A stretch of 35,294 nt of DNA from an uncultured Peptoniphilus sp. (GCA_902488455.1 CABTWG010000007.1:1-35294), one strand, 5' to 3'. Positions 8,310 through 16,701 are shown, counted from the stretch's first letter. Numbers and translations are program-made. The notes: generated from the sequence alone by a model not told the origin.

Positions 8310-9896
8310 ATGAAAAGTCTTTTGTGGAGAAAGTCCGAAAAACTAACAGCACCAATTTCGGCAATAATGCTTTTTATATATGCTGTATCAACTGCATGTT
8401 TTGGAATTGTTTTAGGTAAACTTATAACTGCTATTTCAGAATTTAACCTAGATGAAATGAAGATGTACATAATTTGGGCAATTACACTTCAAATAGTTAT
8501 GTTTATAGCAGCCTATGCAGGAAGGAGTGCGATGATTTCCTATTCCATAGAAAAGATTACAAATCTAAAGAATAAAATATTTTATAGTGGAATGGGTGAG
8601 CCTCGTGGAGTTGGCATTGACCTTGCAGACTTCACAACCAAAATAAATACAGTATATAATGATTACTACTTAGCAAGATGGGAAATTTTACAACATCTTC
8701 TATTATTTTTATGTGCAATGCTGGGCATTGTATATATTGACTGGATCATGTTAGTAGTTGCGATAGCATCATCATTAATTCCTATGGGAATACCATTATT
8801 ATTTGGAAAAAAACTTGAGAAACGCTCTGTAAGATATAATGACGCATCAAATAGCTATTTGGATTTCGTAACAGATACACTAAGGGGCAGACTTGAAATT
8901 ATAAAGAATGAGGTAGTGCCTATCTATGACAAGAAACATAGAAACGAAAATATAAATTTTGAAGAGACACATTTTGATAATTTAGATCTCCAAAACCTAT
9001 CGAGATACTTTGCAGAATTGGTGGGAGGAGGCTCCTTCTTCATCCTATTTGCAATAGGCGGACTACTTGTTTATAAAAATAGAATTGAAGTAGGAGGAAT
9101 CATTGCATGTATTCAGTTATTTAACTATCTAATAAATCCGATTCTAAATATTTCAAACCTTATGAATTTATTAAAAGGTTCTAAACCTATCCACGATGAA
9201 CTAAATGAAAAGGCTAAGGAAAAGGAAAAAGTTGATTTAAATTCGCTAGAAAATTTAGATAGTGGAAACTTGGAGCTTAGAAATATTTCATTCAAGTATA
9301 AAGAAGGCCATGAAGATGTGGTGAAGGATTTCTCTGTGAATTTTAAAGACAGGGAAAAATATTTAATAGTGGGCAGAAGTGGTTCAGGAAAGTCCACCCT
9401 TGCGAAGCTTATGACCGGAGAGATTAAACCAAATGCAGGAAATATATTTTTAAATGGTAATGATCTTTCAAATTATTCTGACAGCGAAGCTCTAAAATAT
9501 ATCCAATATGTAGATCAAAATAGTTATTTGTTTAAAGACACCATAGAAAACAATATAACCCTTTATAGAGATGTGGATAAAGGTGAAATTTCTTCTCTAA
9601 AGAAAAATCTTTCTATAGAAGATCTTCACTTCGATGATATCATTAGCGACGAGCTGGGACTATCCGGAGGACAAAAATCTCGTATAAATATTGCAAGATC
9701 ACTTATTAACTCTTCTCCAATCTATATCTTTGACGAGCCAACTGCAGCCTTAGACCACGAAACAGCGACTTCTGTTATGAAGTATCTTCTAGATATAGAC
9801 GGTACGATAATCATAATCTCCCATATGAACGACGAAAATATCAAAGAGATGTTTGACGAAGTTATAGATTTAAATACAATGAAACACAAAAACTAA
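8310..9896 (+). CDS. ABC half-transporter (exporter type, fused permease and ATPase)
   Basis: A 528-residue protein with about six hydrophobic segments in the first 290 residues and a C-terminal ATPase domain: Walker A GRSGSGKS with Lys361, Q-loop in YVDQNSYLF, signature LSGGQ (451-455), Walker B IYIFDEP with Asp475 and Glu476, and H-loop His505. This arrangement is that of the DPL/MsbA-like ABC exporters, which act as dimers. No partner half-transporter lies beside it, so a homodimer is likely. It is somewhat shorter than the usual 570-600 residues, mostly in the membrane part. Nearby genes give no clue to the substrate. An AAAGGAG site precedes the ATG, and the gene has its own promoter and terminator. 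Confidence 0.88.
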   Translation: MKSLLWRKSEKLTAPISAIMLFIYAVSTACFGIVLGKLITAISEFNLDEMKMYIIWAITLQIVMFIAAYAGRSAMISYSIEKITNLKNKIFYSGMGEPRGVGIDLADFTTKINTVYNDYYLARWEILQHLLLFLCAMLGIVYIDWIMLVVAIASSLIPMGIPLLFGKKLEKRSVRYNDASNSYLDFVTDTLRGRLEIIKNEVVPIYDKKHRNENINFEETHFDNLDLQNLSRYFAELVGGGSFFILFAIGGLLVYKNRIEVGGIIACIQLFNYLINPILNISNLMNLLKGSKPIHDELNEKAKEKEKVDLNSLENLDSGNLELRNISFKYKEGHEDVVKDFSVNFKDREKYLIVGRSGSGKSTLAKLMTGEIKPNAGNIFLNGNDLSNYSDSEALKYIQYVDQNSYLFKDTIENNITLYRDVDKGEISSLKKNLSIEDLHFDDIISDELGLSGGQKSRINIARSLINSSPIYIFDEPTAALDHETATSVMKYLLDIDGTIIIISHMNDENIKEMFDEVIDLNTMKHKN

Positions 9897-9910
9897 AAAT
9901 TCCAAACAAA

Positions 9911-9945
9911 AAAGAGATATTCGCGAATGAATATCTCTTTTTTTA
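9911..9945. terminator. Bidirectional terminator between convergent genes
   Basis: A perfect 12-bp stem (AAAGAGATATTC / GAATATCTCTTT) around GCGAAT, with T-runs on the plus strand and A-runs on the other side. It serves both the ABC exporter gene and the minus-strand methyltransferase gene. Confidence 0.9.
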
Positions 9946-10413
9946 TTCTTTAATTTCAATTTCTGGATTTTCTAGCTTTAAAAGGGCAAGTTTCTTGTCG
10001 ATTCCTCCAGTGTATCCTGTAAGTTTTCTATTCTTTCCTATGACTCTGTGGCAGGGCATGATGATCCAGATTGGATTCTTACCAAGTGCCATGCCAACAG
10101 CCCTCATGGATTTTGGATTTCCAATTGAGTTTGCAATCTCTCCGTATGTCTTCGTACTTCCATATGGAATCTTTAAAGTCACTTCATATACTTTTTTCTG
10201 AAAATCTGTACCGTTTAACTTAAATGGGACAGTAAAAGACTTTCTACTTCCATTTAAATATTCTAAAATCTGCGACTTAACTTCCTTCGAAGTTTTATTT
10301 TCACACTCGTTATGATTCTTTTCCAAAACCAGCTTAAGACCGATTAAAAATTCATCTTCACAGACTATTTCCATAAGTCCAATGGAAGTTTCTAAGTAGT
10401 CGTAGTTAATCAT
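9943..10413 (-). CDS. ogt: Methylated-DNA--[protein]-cysteine S-methyltransferase
   Basis: A suicide DNA-repair protein that takes alkyl groups from O6-alkylguanine onto its active-site Cys. The motif PCHRV, with Cys121, sits in the conserved IIMPCHRVIGKNRKLTGYTG context, and the helix-turn-helix MRAVGMALGKNP precedes it; both are diagnostic of the MGMT/Ogt family. I chose the ATG at 10413 (156 residues, start MINYDYLETSIG, like family N-termini) over a TTG 15 nt earlier. The start overlaps the end of the SLH-protein gene by 8 bp, so translation is probably coupled. No separate promoter is visible. The pairing with a surface protein has no obvious functional sense. Confidence 0.92.
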   Translation of the reverse strand: MINYDYLETSIGLMEIVCEDEFLIGLKLVLEKNHNECENKTSKEVKSQILEYLNGSRKSFTVPFKLNGTDFQKKVYEVTLKIPYGSTKTYGEIANSIGNPKSMRAVGMALGKNPIWIIMPCHRVIGKNRKLTGYTGGIDKKLALLKLENPEIEIKE

Positions 10414-11677
10414 TCCACTCAACCACAATCTTTACATATTTTGTAGCAACGCCAGTGAAGCTATCGTTTATAAATTCGACGTTTTTCTCAGAACCATTTA
10501 CTACAAATTTTTTAAGCTCAACCCCTGCAGGAGGATTTAAGTATACTGTGTATCTTGAGCCTGATTTAACCATTTCGTTTTCTACTTTGGCATACTTACC
10601 GAGGACTTCGATTCTGACCATTTCATTCTTTTCTTTTTTTAGAATAATGGTTATATTCTTGTCCTCGCCATCTATCTCTACAAAGGTTTGCTCAGCTTTG
10701 TAGCCGTTGTAATTTACCTTTAGAAGATATTTTCCATTCTTAAGTGTGGATTTATTTACGAATGAATCTTGGTTGATGGTAAGATCTGCACCATAGATTG
10801 GACTTCCATCTTCTGAATAGACATCCACATTTAGGTAGAACTCATTTCTCTTTGTCTTCTTTAAAAGATAGTTGTCAATCTCTTTTTCAATGCCAATCAT
10901 CTCTTTTAAATCGTCTTTTGAAGCTATTTCTTCTGCAGTTTGAAGAAGTTTCTTTAAGTAAGCATCTTGGGCCTCAAGATAACTATAATTATTTATTAAA
11001 TATCTTAGTTTTTTTCTTTGGTTTTCTGTAGCTTCTATTATAAAGCTTTTATTCTTTTCGTCTTCTGTTATGATTTCTTCAGATTCAAGAGGCGTCACTC
11101 TTCTCTTTGAGTATCCTTCTTCCATGATTTTTTTGCAAAGAGTGGCAACTTCTGCCCTTGAAATATATCTATCGCCTTTAAAAGATCTGTCCTTGTAACC
11201 AGAGAAGAAACCTGGCAGAAGTTTTAGAGATTCTTTTAACTCATCGTCCATAAATCCTGTGTCACTATAAGGTACGGCTTCTCCTGAGTTCATATATGCT
11301 TTTGAAAACATTATGGCAAAATCTCTTCTATTCATATAGTCATGTGGCTTAAAGAAATTTCCGTCAAGTATGTAGCCGTAGTTTATTGCAGAATTTATGC
11401 TCTTATAAAACCAATCACTTTCACCTACATCGAGAAAATGAATTGATGTAAAAATTTTTTCCGCGCCAGTAAGTTTTGTTAGAATTGTTACTGCTTCGCT
11501 TCTCTTTACAAATTTATCAGGTTCAAAAGTTTTATTTGGATATCCGACCATGATATTTTTATCTGTCACGTAGTCTATGCTATCTTTTGCCCAGTGTCTA
11601 CTTGTATCTATATATTCACTTGCGCGAGCGTTTAGAAAAACGAGGCAGAGAATTATTAAAATGGAAAACTTTTTCAT
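10406..11677 (-). CDS. SLH-domain surface protein with C-terminal carboxypeptidase-like/PEGA-type domains
   Basis: A 423-residue exported protein. I start it at the ATG at 11677 (MKKFSILIILCLVFLNARAS signal peptide), which has an AGGTGA site 4 nt upstream, not at the in-frame codon 45 nt earlier. Three SLH repeats follow the signal peptide, recognisable by HWAKDSIDYV, VKRSEAVTILTKL, RRDFAIMFSKA and SRAEVATLCKKI; these anchor proteins non-covalently to secondary cell-wall polymer. A helical linker leads to two beta-rich units (FYLNVDVYSEDGSPIYGADL and a TVYLNPPAGVELKKF segment) similar to carboxypeptidase-regulatory or PEGA-like folds. A structural or binding role at the cell wall is likely; no enzyme motif is visible. 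Confidence 0.85.
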   Translation of the reverse strand: MKKFSILIILCLVFLNARASEYIDTSRHWAKDSIDYVTDKNIMVGYPNKTFEPDKFVKRSEAVTILTKLTGAEKIFTSIHFLDVGESDWFYKSINSAINYGYILDGNFFKPHDYMNRRDFAIMFSKAYMNSGEAVPYSDTGFMDDELKESLKLLPGFFSGYKDRSFKGDRYISRAEVATLCKKIMEEGYSKRRVTPLESEEIITEDEKNKSFIIEATENQRKKLRYLINNYSYLEAQDAYLKKLLQTAEEIASKDDLKEMIGIEKEIDNYLLKKTKRNEFYLNVDVYSEDGSPIYGADLTINQDSFVNKSTLKNGKYLLKVNYNGYKAEQTFVEIDGEDKNITIILKKEKNEMVRIEVLGKYAKVENEMVKSGSRYTVYLNPPAGVELKKFVVNGSEKNVEFINDSFTGVATKYVKIVVEWND

Positions 11678-11775
11678 TTTATCACCTAGTACTATAGTAA
11701 CTGTTTTTTCAGTCAAAATCAAATAAATACTCTTTATAAACTAGTATAAAATTTTCGAAAAATTTACAGTTTAAC

Positions 11776-11804
11776 TTGACGTAAGGTTCAAGTAGTTCTA
11801 ACAT
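11776..11804 (+). promoter_or_regulatory. Promoter of pta
   Basis: TTGACG (11776-11781), a 17-bp spacer and TAACAT (11799-11804). Its position rules out an in-frame start at 11810 and supports the ATG at 11828. Confidence 0.7.
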
Positions 11805-11827
11805 AGTACTTGGACAAGGAGGTATTT

Positions 11828-12796
11828 ATGTCAGTTATTGATGATTTAAAATCACAACTTAAAGGTAAGGGAGCGAAAATTGTCCTACCTGAAGGAGAAG
11901 ACGAAAGAGTACTAGGAGCAGCTAACAATTTAGCAAAAGAAGGAATAGTTGAACCAATAGTACTAGGAAAAAGAGAAGAAGTTGCAAAGACAGCCAAAAA
12001 TTTAGGTATAGACCTAAGCGCTTTTAATTTTATAGACCCAGAAGAATCTATAACAGATGAAATGGTAGCTTCTCTAGTTGAAAGAAGAAAAGGAAAGTTA
12101 AACGAAGAAGAAGCAAGAGAACTTTTAAAGGATCCAAACTACTTTGGAACTATGATGATCTACATGGAACATGCAGATGGAATGGTAAGTGGAGCAGTTC
12201 ACACCACTGGAGATACAGTAAGACCAGCTCTTCAAATCATAAAGACAAAGGAAGGATTCAAGAGAGTATCAGGAGCATTCTTAATGCTTAGAAATAGCGA
12301 AAAATATCTATTTGCAGACTGTGCAATAAATATAGATATAGATTCTGAAGGACTTGCAGAAGTTGCAGAACTTTCTGATCAAACTGCAAAACAATTTGGA
12401 ATCGATGCTAAAATTGCCATGCTATCATTCTCAACCAAGGGCTCAGCAAAGGCAGAACAAGCTGACAAGGTTAGAATAGCAACAGAAATGGTAAAAGAAA
12501 ACTTCCCAGAAATTAAAATCGACGGAGAACTACAATTTGACGCTGCATTCGATCCAGTTACAGCTAAGAAGAAAGCACCAGACTCAGAAATCGCAGGTCA
12601 TGCAAATGTATTTATATTCCCATCACTAGAAGCAGGAAATATCGGATACAAAATGGCACAAAGATTCGGTGGATTTAAGGCAATAGGACCTATTCTACAA
12701 GGACTAAACAAACCAGTAAACGACCTTTCTCGTGGATGTGTAGAAAAAGAAGTAGAAGATTTAGTTATAATAACTGCAGCACAAGCATATCTATAA
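11828..12796 (+). CDS. pta: Phosphate acetyltransferase
   Basis: A 322-residue enzyme interconverting acetyl-CoA and acetyl phosphate, the first step of ATP-yielding acetate formation together with acetate kinase (not in this window). Family landmarks run throughout: KIVLPEGEDERVL at the N-terminus, GAVHTTGDTVRPALQII, LSFSTKGSAK, ELQFDAAFD and the closing segment with GPILQGLNKPVNDLSRGC. The length is typical of the short single-domain Pta. The ATG is preceded by AAGGAGG with 5 nt spacing. A phosphate butyryltransferase is a relative, but the SFSTKGSA and LQGLNKPVNDLSRG motifs favour Pta. The gene is followed directly by the rpsU promoter, with no clear hairpin terminator between. Confidence 0.92.
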   Translation: MSVIDDLKSQLKGKGAKIVLPEGEDERVLGAANNLAKEGIVEPIVLGKREEVAKTAKNLGIDLSAFNFIDPEESITDEMVASLVERRKGKLNEEEARELLKDPNYFGTMMIYMEHADGMVSGAVHTTGDTVRPALQIIKTKEGFKRVSGAFLMLRNSEKYLFADCAINIDIDSEGLAEVAELSDQTAKQFGIDAKIAMLSFSTKGSAKAEQADKVRIATEMVKENFPEIKIDGELQFDAAFDPVTAKKKAPDSEIAGHANVFIFPSLEAGNIGYKMAQRFGGFKAIGPILQGLNKPVNDLSRGCVEKEVEDLVIITAAQAYL

Positions 12797-12804
12797 AAAA
12801 TAAT

Positions 12805-12833
12805 TTGAGTTTTTTATATATTTAATGTATAAT
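12805..12833 (+). promoter_or_regulatory. Strong promoter of rpsU-yqeY
   Basis: TTGAGT (12805-12810), a 17-bp spacer, an extended TG and a perfect TATAAT (12828-12833). Confidence 0.85.
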
Positions 12834-12840
12834 AAACGAT

Positions 12841-12864
12841 GAAAAGCCGAAAGGCAACCTTTTC
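12841..12864 (+). other. Hairpin in the rpsU leader
   Basis: A GCC-GAAA-GGC tetraloop hairpin nested within GAAAA...TTTTC lies at the 5' end of the predicted mRNA, just before AGGAGGG. It may stabilise the mRNA or regulate rpsU translation; no known leader motif is recognised. Confidence 0.4.
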
Positions 12865-12882
12865 TACGAGAGGAGGGAAACT

Positions 12883-13065
12883 ATGTCAGAAATAAGAGTT
12901 GGAGAAAATGAATCTCTAGATAACGCCCTTAAAAGATTTAAGAGACAATGTGCTACTAATGGAGTGCTTAAAGAAGTTAGAAAGAGAGAACATTACGAAA
13001 AACCAAGCGTAAGAAGAAAGAAAAAATCTGAAGAAGCGCGTAGAAAGAAATTTAAAAGATACTAA
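12883..13065 (+). CDS. rpsU: 30S ribosomal protein S21
   Basis: A 60-residue, very basic protein of the small ribosomal subunit. The sequence SEIRVGENESLDNALKRFKR and the basic tail with EHYEKPSVRRKKK are typical of bS21. It has a strong AGGAGGG site and its own promoter. The order rpsU-yqeY-nfeD-floA matches the Bacillus subtilis rpsU-yqeY-yqeZ-yqfA cluster, which supports all four calls. Confidence 0.96.
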   Translation: MSEIRVGENESLDNALKRFKRQCATNGVLKEVRKREHYEKPSVRRKKKSEEARRKKFKRY

Positions 13066-13077
13066 AGAAGGTGCAGT

Positions 13078-13521
13078 ATGTCAATAAAAGAAAAGCTTAT
13101 GCAGGACTTAAAAGCTGCAATGAAATCTCATGACAAAGTAAGAAAAGACACCATCACAATGGTGCGCGCTGCCATCAAACAGATTGAAGTCGACAAGAGA
13201 GTTGATCTTTCCGACGAAGAAGTTATAGACATAATTTCCAAACAATATAAAGAAAGAGTATCTTCAATTGAAGAGTTTAAGCGTGGCGGTAGAGATGATT
13301 TAGTCGCTCAAACAGAAGAAGAAATAAAGATTCTAATGGAGTACCTACCAAAGCAATTATCAGATGAAGAATTAGAAGATATAATCAAAGAAGCCATCGA
13401 AAAACTATCCATTACAACTAAAAGACAAATTGGTGAACTTATGAAAGAAGTAATGCCAAAAGTAAAAGGAAAAGCCGATGGGAAAAAAGTAAATTCCATT
13501 GCTTCTAAGTATTTAAATTAA
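13078..13521 (+). CDS. yqeY: GatB/YqeY domain protein
   Basis: A 147-residue YqeY-family protein, related to the tail domain of the GatB subunit of the tRNA-dependent amidotransferase. Visible family features are MKSHDKVRKDTITMVRAAIKQ near the N-terminus, the YKERVSSIEEFKRGGRDDL segment, the YLPKQLSDEELEDII motif and the final GKADGKKVNSIASKYL. The role is not established; tRNA binding is suggested for the family. It starts 12 nt after rpsU in what is clearly the same transcript, and a terminator follows at once. Confidence 0.93.
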   Translation: MSIKEKLMQDLKAAMKSHDKVRKDTITMVRAAIKQIEVDKRVDLSDEEVIDIISKQYKERVSSIEEFKRGGRDDLVAQTEEEIKILMEYLPKQLSDEELEDIIKEAIEKLSITTKRQIGELMKEVMPKVKGKADGKKVNSIASKYLN

Positions 13522-13548
13522 GCCTAGGATTTCCTAAGGCTTTTTTTT
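13521..13548 (+). terminator. Terminator between yqeY and nfeD
   Basis: AGCC(T)TAGGA-type stem: AGCCTAGGA pairs with TCCTAAGGCT with one bulged base, followed by eight T. It ends about 13 nt before the nfeD start codon, leaving no room for a promoter between. Confidence 0.8.
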
Positions 13549-13561
13549 CTAAGGAGAACTT

Positions 13562-14803
13562 ATGAAAAAACTAAAATATTTAATCATAATTTTTCTCATG
13601 ATGATTATCTCTGTCCATGCGAAAGAAGCCGTGGTCCTAGATATAAGTGGAGAAATAAATGAAGCCACAATTATGAATGTCAGATCTTCACTTAAAGAAG
13701 GGGCTGAAAATAATAAAGATGTGGTCATAAAAATATCTTCTAAAGGTGGATCTGCCAAAGCTTCATTTGAAATTGCAAACTTAATATTAAATTCAAATGT
13801 AAGTACATTAGCCTATTGTGAAGGACCAATAGAAGCAGAATCTACAGTAATAGCACTTAGCTGCGACAAGATCTATTTAAATCAAAATGCAGCAATAGGA
13901 AATATAAATAGAAACTTAAAAGATAATTCCAAGAATCTAAGCGAATACCTAGAGAGAATAGAAAAAGAAAAGGGAATCAGCAAAGATGCTCTTGAAATGC
14001 TCAAAAAACCAGTAGACAAAAATACTTCCAAGGCTATTCCAGAAATTCTTATGACTTCAAACAAGGCCCTTGACTATGGAATCACAGATGGAACTGTAAA
14101 AGATTTTAAAAATCTACTTAAACTTGAAGGCATTTCTGAGGTATCTGACTATAAAGAACCTCAAGAAATAAAACTTTTAAACTTTATTTCGAATAGGTAT
14201 GTGAGTACATTAATACTTACATTAGCAATAGTTTCTATGATTATAGAAATATTTTCGCCAGGATTTGGACTATTTGGAACCTTATCCATCTTACTATTTA
14301 TAGTATTTTTTGTAGGCAATATAATCATCACAGACTCAAGCGTCTATGTCGCACTTATATTTATGTTAGGAATAGCATTAATACTAATAGAGACAGTTAT
14401 ACCAGGTTTTGGAATCTGTGGAATAATGGGAATCATACTCTCTATAGTTGGTGTAATTCTTGCAATGGGTAGTTTTGAAAGAGGACTTGTGCCTACTGCA
14501 TCAGCGATGATAGCAGGAATAGTTGCAGCAAATATCATGATTAAAAGAGGAATGAAGTCAGAGTTTTTACAAAAGATTTCACTAAACGACTCACTCACTT
14601 CTACAAGAGGATATCTCTCAGTAGATAGACCAGATGTAAGCGTTGGAGATGTGGGATACACATTGACCCCTCTTAAACCTACGGGATTTATCTTAGTAGA
14701 AGGAGCAAAGATTGAGGCAATTTCAGAAGATGGAATGATAGAACATGGAGAAAAAATCGTCGTATCAAAAGTCGACGGATCAAAAGTAATAGTTAGGAGA
14801 TAA
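13562..14803 (+). CDS. nfeD: NfeD-family membrane protein with N-terminal ClpP-like serine protease domain
   Basis: A 413-residue long-form NfeD protein. Residues 1-20 form a signal peptide ending SVHA. Residues about 22-190 resemble the ClpP/SDH-like protease domain: VVLDISGEI, a GG oxyanion-type turn (62-63) and EAESTVIAL, where Ser94 aligns with the nucleophile. The usual SAG motif reads STV here, so activity is uncertain. About four hydrophobic segments follow (residues 210-325), with repeated G-FG motifs, then an NfeD-type OB fold (RGYLSVDRPDVSVGDVGYTL). It lies 2 nt before floA. NfeD and flotillin genes are commonly paired and the proteins are thought to act in membrane microdomains. 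SD AAGGAG precedes the ATG. Confidence 0.9.
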   Translation: MKKLKYLIIIFLMMIISVHAKEAVVLDISGEINEATIMNVRSSLKEGAENNKDVVIKISSKGGSAKASFEIANLILNSNVSTLAYCEGPIEAESTVIALSCDKIYLNQNAAIGNINRNLKDNSKNLSEYLERIEKEKGISKDALEMLKKPVDKNTSKAIPEILMTSNKALDYGITDGTVKDFKNLLKLEGISEVSDYKEPQEIKLLNFISNRYVSTLILTLAIVSMIIEIFSPGFGLFGTLSILLFIVFFVGNIIITDSSVYVALIFMLGIALILIETVIPGFGICGIMGIILSIVGVILAMGSFERGLVPTASAMIAGIVAANIMIKRGMKSEFLQKISLNDSLTSTRGYLSVDRPDVSVGDVGYTLTPLKPTGFILVEGAKIEAISEDGMIEHGEKIVVSKVDGSKVIVRR

Positions 14804-14805
14804 AA

Positions 14806-15807
14806 ATGGGTGGAAACATAATTTCTAATATTTTAAGTGGAGGAATAGTAGTAGCAGTAATCATATTTCTGATTCTATTCTTCTCATTTGTACCAGTAGG
14901 CTTATGGATTACGGCATATTTTTCAGGAGTTAAGATAAAGATTTCCACATTAATTGGAATGAAACTTAGAAGAGTAAGCCCTAGAAGAATTGTAATTCCT
15001 ATGATAAAGGCAACAAAAGCGGGACTTGATCTTAAGATTGAAAACTTAGAAGCTCACTACTTAGCAGGTGGAAATGTAAACACCCTTGTAGATGCGCTTA
15101 TAGCATCAGAAAGAGCAAATATCCCTCTACAATTTGAAAGAGGAGCAGCAATAGACCTAGCAGGTAGAAATGTACTAGAAGCTGTGCAAGTATCTGTAAA
15201 TCCAAAAGTTATAGAAACTCCGAATATTTCAGCAGTTGCCCAAGACGGTATTGAAGTAGTGGTAAAAGCGAAAGTAACCGTGCGTGCAAATATTGAAAGA
15301 CTTGTCGGAGGAGCTGGAGAAGAAACTATAATCGCAAGGGTAGGAGAAGGAATCGTAACCACAGTAGGTTCATCTCAGTCTTACAAAAATGTACTTGAAA
15401 ATCCAGATTCAATTTCAAGAGTAGTACTTGAAAAGGGACTGGACTCAGGAACAGCATTTGAAATATTGTCAATAGACATAGCAGACGTAGACGTAGCTAG
15501 AAATATAGGTGCGAGACTTCAAACAGACCAAGCAGAAGCTGACAAGAGAATCGCAGAAGCAAAAGCATCTGAAAGACGTGCGATGGCACTTGCTCGTGAA
15601 CAAGAAATGAAGGCTGAAGTTGAAGCCATGAGAGCAAAGGTAGTAGAAGCGGAATCTCAAGTACCACTTGCAATTGCAGAAGCATTCAAAGAAGGAAATC
15701 TAGGTGTAATGGATTACTACAAGATGCAAAATATAGAATCCGATACAGATATGCGTAAGGCAATAGCAAAACCAAAGGACAATAAATTAACTAAAAGAGA
15801 TATGTAA
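14806..15807 (+). CDS. floA: Flotillin-like protein FloA
   Basis: A 333-residue SPFH-type scaffold of functional membrane microdomains. One N-terminal hydrophobic segment (residues about 10-40) is followed by the conserved MKLRRVSPRRIVIPMIKATKAG-type region, an AHYLAGGNV motif, a QVSVNPKVIETP strand, and the Ala/Glu-rich helical region (AEADKRIAEAKASERRAMALA) that mediates oligomerisation. Length and order of features match Bacillus YqfA/FloA closely. It follows nfeD at 2 nt spacing, so the two are co-transcribed. Confidence 0.95.
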   Translation: MGGNIISNILSGGIVVAVIIFLILFFSFVPVGLWITAYFSGVKIKISTLIGMKLRRVSPRRIVIPMIKATKAGLDLKIENLEAHYLAGGNVNTLVDALIASERANIPLQFERGAAIDLAGRNVLEAVQVSVNPKVIETPNISAVAQDGIEVVVKAKVTVRANIERLVGGAGEETIIARVGEGIVTTVGSSQSYKNVLENPDSISRVVLEKGLDSGTAFEILSIDIADVDVARNIGARLQTDQAEADKRIAEAKASERRAMALAREQEMKAEVEAMRAKVVEAESQVPLAIAEAFKEGNLGVMDYYKMQNIESDTDMRKAIAKPKDNKLTKRDM

Positions 15808-15822
15808 ATATAAATAAAAAAC

Positions 15823-15877
15823 AAACAGGTGCTTAAAACGATAATTCTATTATCAATTGAGTGCCTGTTTTTATTTT
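15823..15877 (+). terminator. Terminator of the nfeD-floA transcript
   Basis: A long stem, AAACAGGTGCTTAA with TTGAGTGCCTGTTT (with G-T pairs), capped by GATAAT-TCT-ATTATC and followed by TTTTTATTTTTT. Confidence 0.85.
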
Positions 15878-15885
15878 TTGCTTGG

Positions 15886-15893
15886 TGTATAAT
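15886..15893 (+). promoter_or_regulatory. Extended -10 promoter of rubrerythrin gene
   Basis: TGTATAAT with no good -35 hexamer; it lies directly behind the floA terminator. The leader is about 25 nt. Confidence 0.55.
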
Positions 15894-15924
15894 AAAAGTA
15901 AGGTATAAATTTTAGGAGGTAATT

Positions 15925-16518
15925 ATGAAATCATTAAAAGGAACAAAGACAGCTAAGAATCTTATGATGGCATTTGCTGGAGAATCACAAGCAACCATGA
16001 GATATAAATACTACGCAAAGGTAGCAAACAAGGAAAAATATATACAAATCAGAGATATTTTTGAAGAAACCGCAAGAAACGAAGAACAACATGCTAAGAG
16101 ATTCTACAGATTCTTACAAAAAGACTTCTTCGACGAAGAAATCGAAGTTGTACAAAGTTTCCCAGTTCATCTAGATGAAAAAGAAGGAACACTTTCAAAT
16201 CTTAAGGCAGCTGCAGCAGGGGAAGAACATGAACACAGCGAAATGTATCCAGAATTTGCAAAGATTGCAAAAGAAGAAGGATTCGATGAAGTAGCAGAAG
16301 CTTTCACTGAAATTTCAGAAGTTGAAGAAGCTCACGAGAAGAGATACAGAGCTCTTATCAAAAACATCGAAGAAGACAAAGTATTTAAAAAAGACAAAAA
16401 AGTTTTATGGCACTGCCTAAATTGTGGATATATCCATGAAGGAAAAGAAGCTCCAGAAGTATGTCCAGCATGTCTACATCCACAAGGATACTTCGAAGTA
16501 TATTGTGACGAGTTTTAA
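15925..16518 (+). CDS. rbr: Rubrerythrin
   Basis: A 197-residue cytoplasmic non-heme di-iron peroxidase that reduces hydrogen peroxide in anaerobes. The N-terminal four-helix ferritin-like domain has the iron-ligand motifs GESQATMRYKYYA, ETARNEEQHAKRF, EHEHSEMYPEF and EVEEAHEKRY (ExxH patterns). The C-terminal rubredoxin domain carries two metal-binding pairs, CLNCGYIHEG and CPACLHPQGYF. Length is normal for the classical form. AGGAGG precedes the ATG. It is transcribed alone from an extended -10 promoter. Confidence 0.96.
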   Translation: MKSLKGTKTAKNLMMAFAGESQATMRYKYYAKVANKEKYIQIRDIFEETARNEEQHAKRFYRFLQKDFFDEEIEVVQSFPVHLDEKEGTLSNLKAAAAGEEHEHSEMYPEFAKIAKEEGFDEVAEAFTEISEVEEAHEKRYRALIKNIEEDKVFKKDKKVLWHCLNCGYIHEGKEAPEVCPACLHPQGYFEVYCDEF

Positions 16519-16530
16519 TTAGAAATACTA

Positions 16531-16565
16531 TTTACGCGTGAAAATTTAAATTAAGACGCAGTAAA
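16531..16565 (+). other. Small hairpin in the rbr 3' untranslated region
   Basis: TTTACGCGT pairs with ACGC-A-GTAAA (one bulged A) around a 16-nt AT-rich loop, before the true terminator. It could protect the mRNA 3' end; role unproven. Confidence 0.35.
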
Positions 16566-16587
16566 AAAATTTATAATTATTTAAATC

Positions 16588-16614
16588 AAGACTTCCAATT
16601 GGAAGTCTTTTTTT
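16588..16614 (+). terminator. Terminator of rbr
   Basis: The stem AAGACTTCC / GGAAGTCTT around AATT is followed by seven T. Confidence 0.9.
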
Positions 16615-16692
16615 ATGCCCGAATATATTTGAAAAACCAAATTATAAGATGGAACGACTAGATCACTTTTCCTTTTATTAAGAATATAGTAG

Positions 16693-16701
16693 TGTTATAA
16701 T
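16693..16701 (+). promoter_or_regulatory. Extended -10 promoter upstream of trkA
   Basis: TGTTATAAT with a poor -35 region. Transcription from here would meet the hairpin at 16725-16749 after about 40 nt, before trkA. Confidence 0.5.

Noticed and set aside
10406..10428. TTG start at 10428 for the methyltransferase
   Set aside because: It lacks a good ribosome binding site and adds residues not expected for the family; the ATG at 10413 fits better.
11711..11716. TTGACT on the minus strand as -35 box of the SLH gene
   Set aside because: The nearest -10-like TATAGT is only 14 bp away, too close for a normal promoter, so I do not call it.
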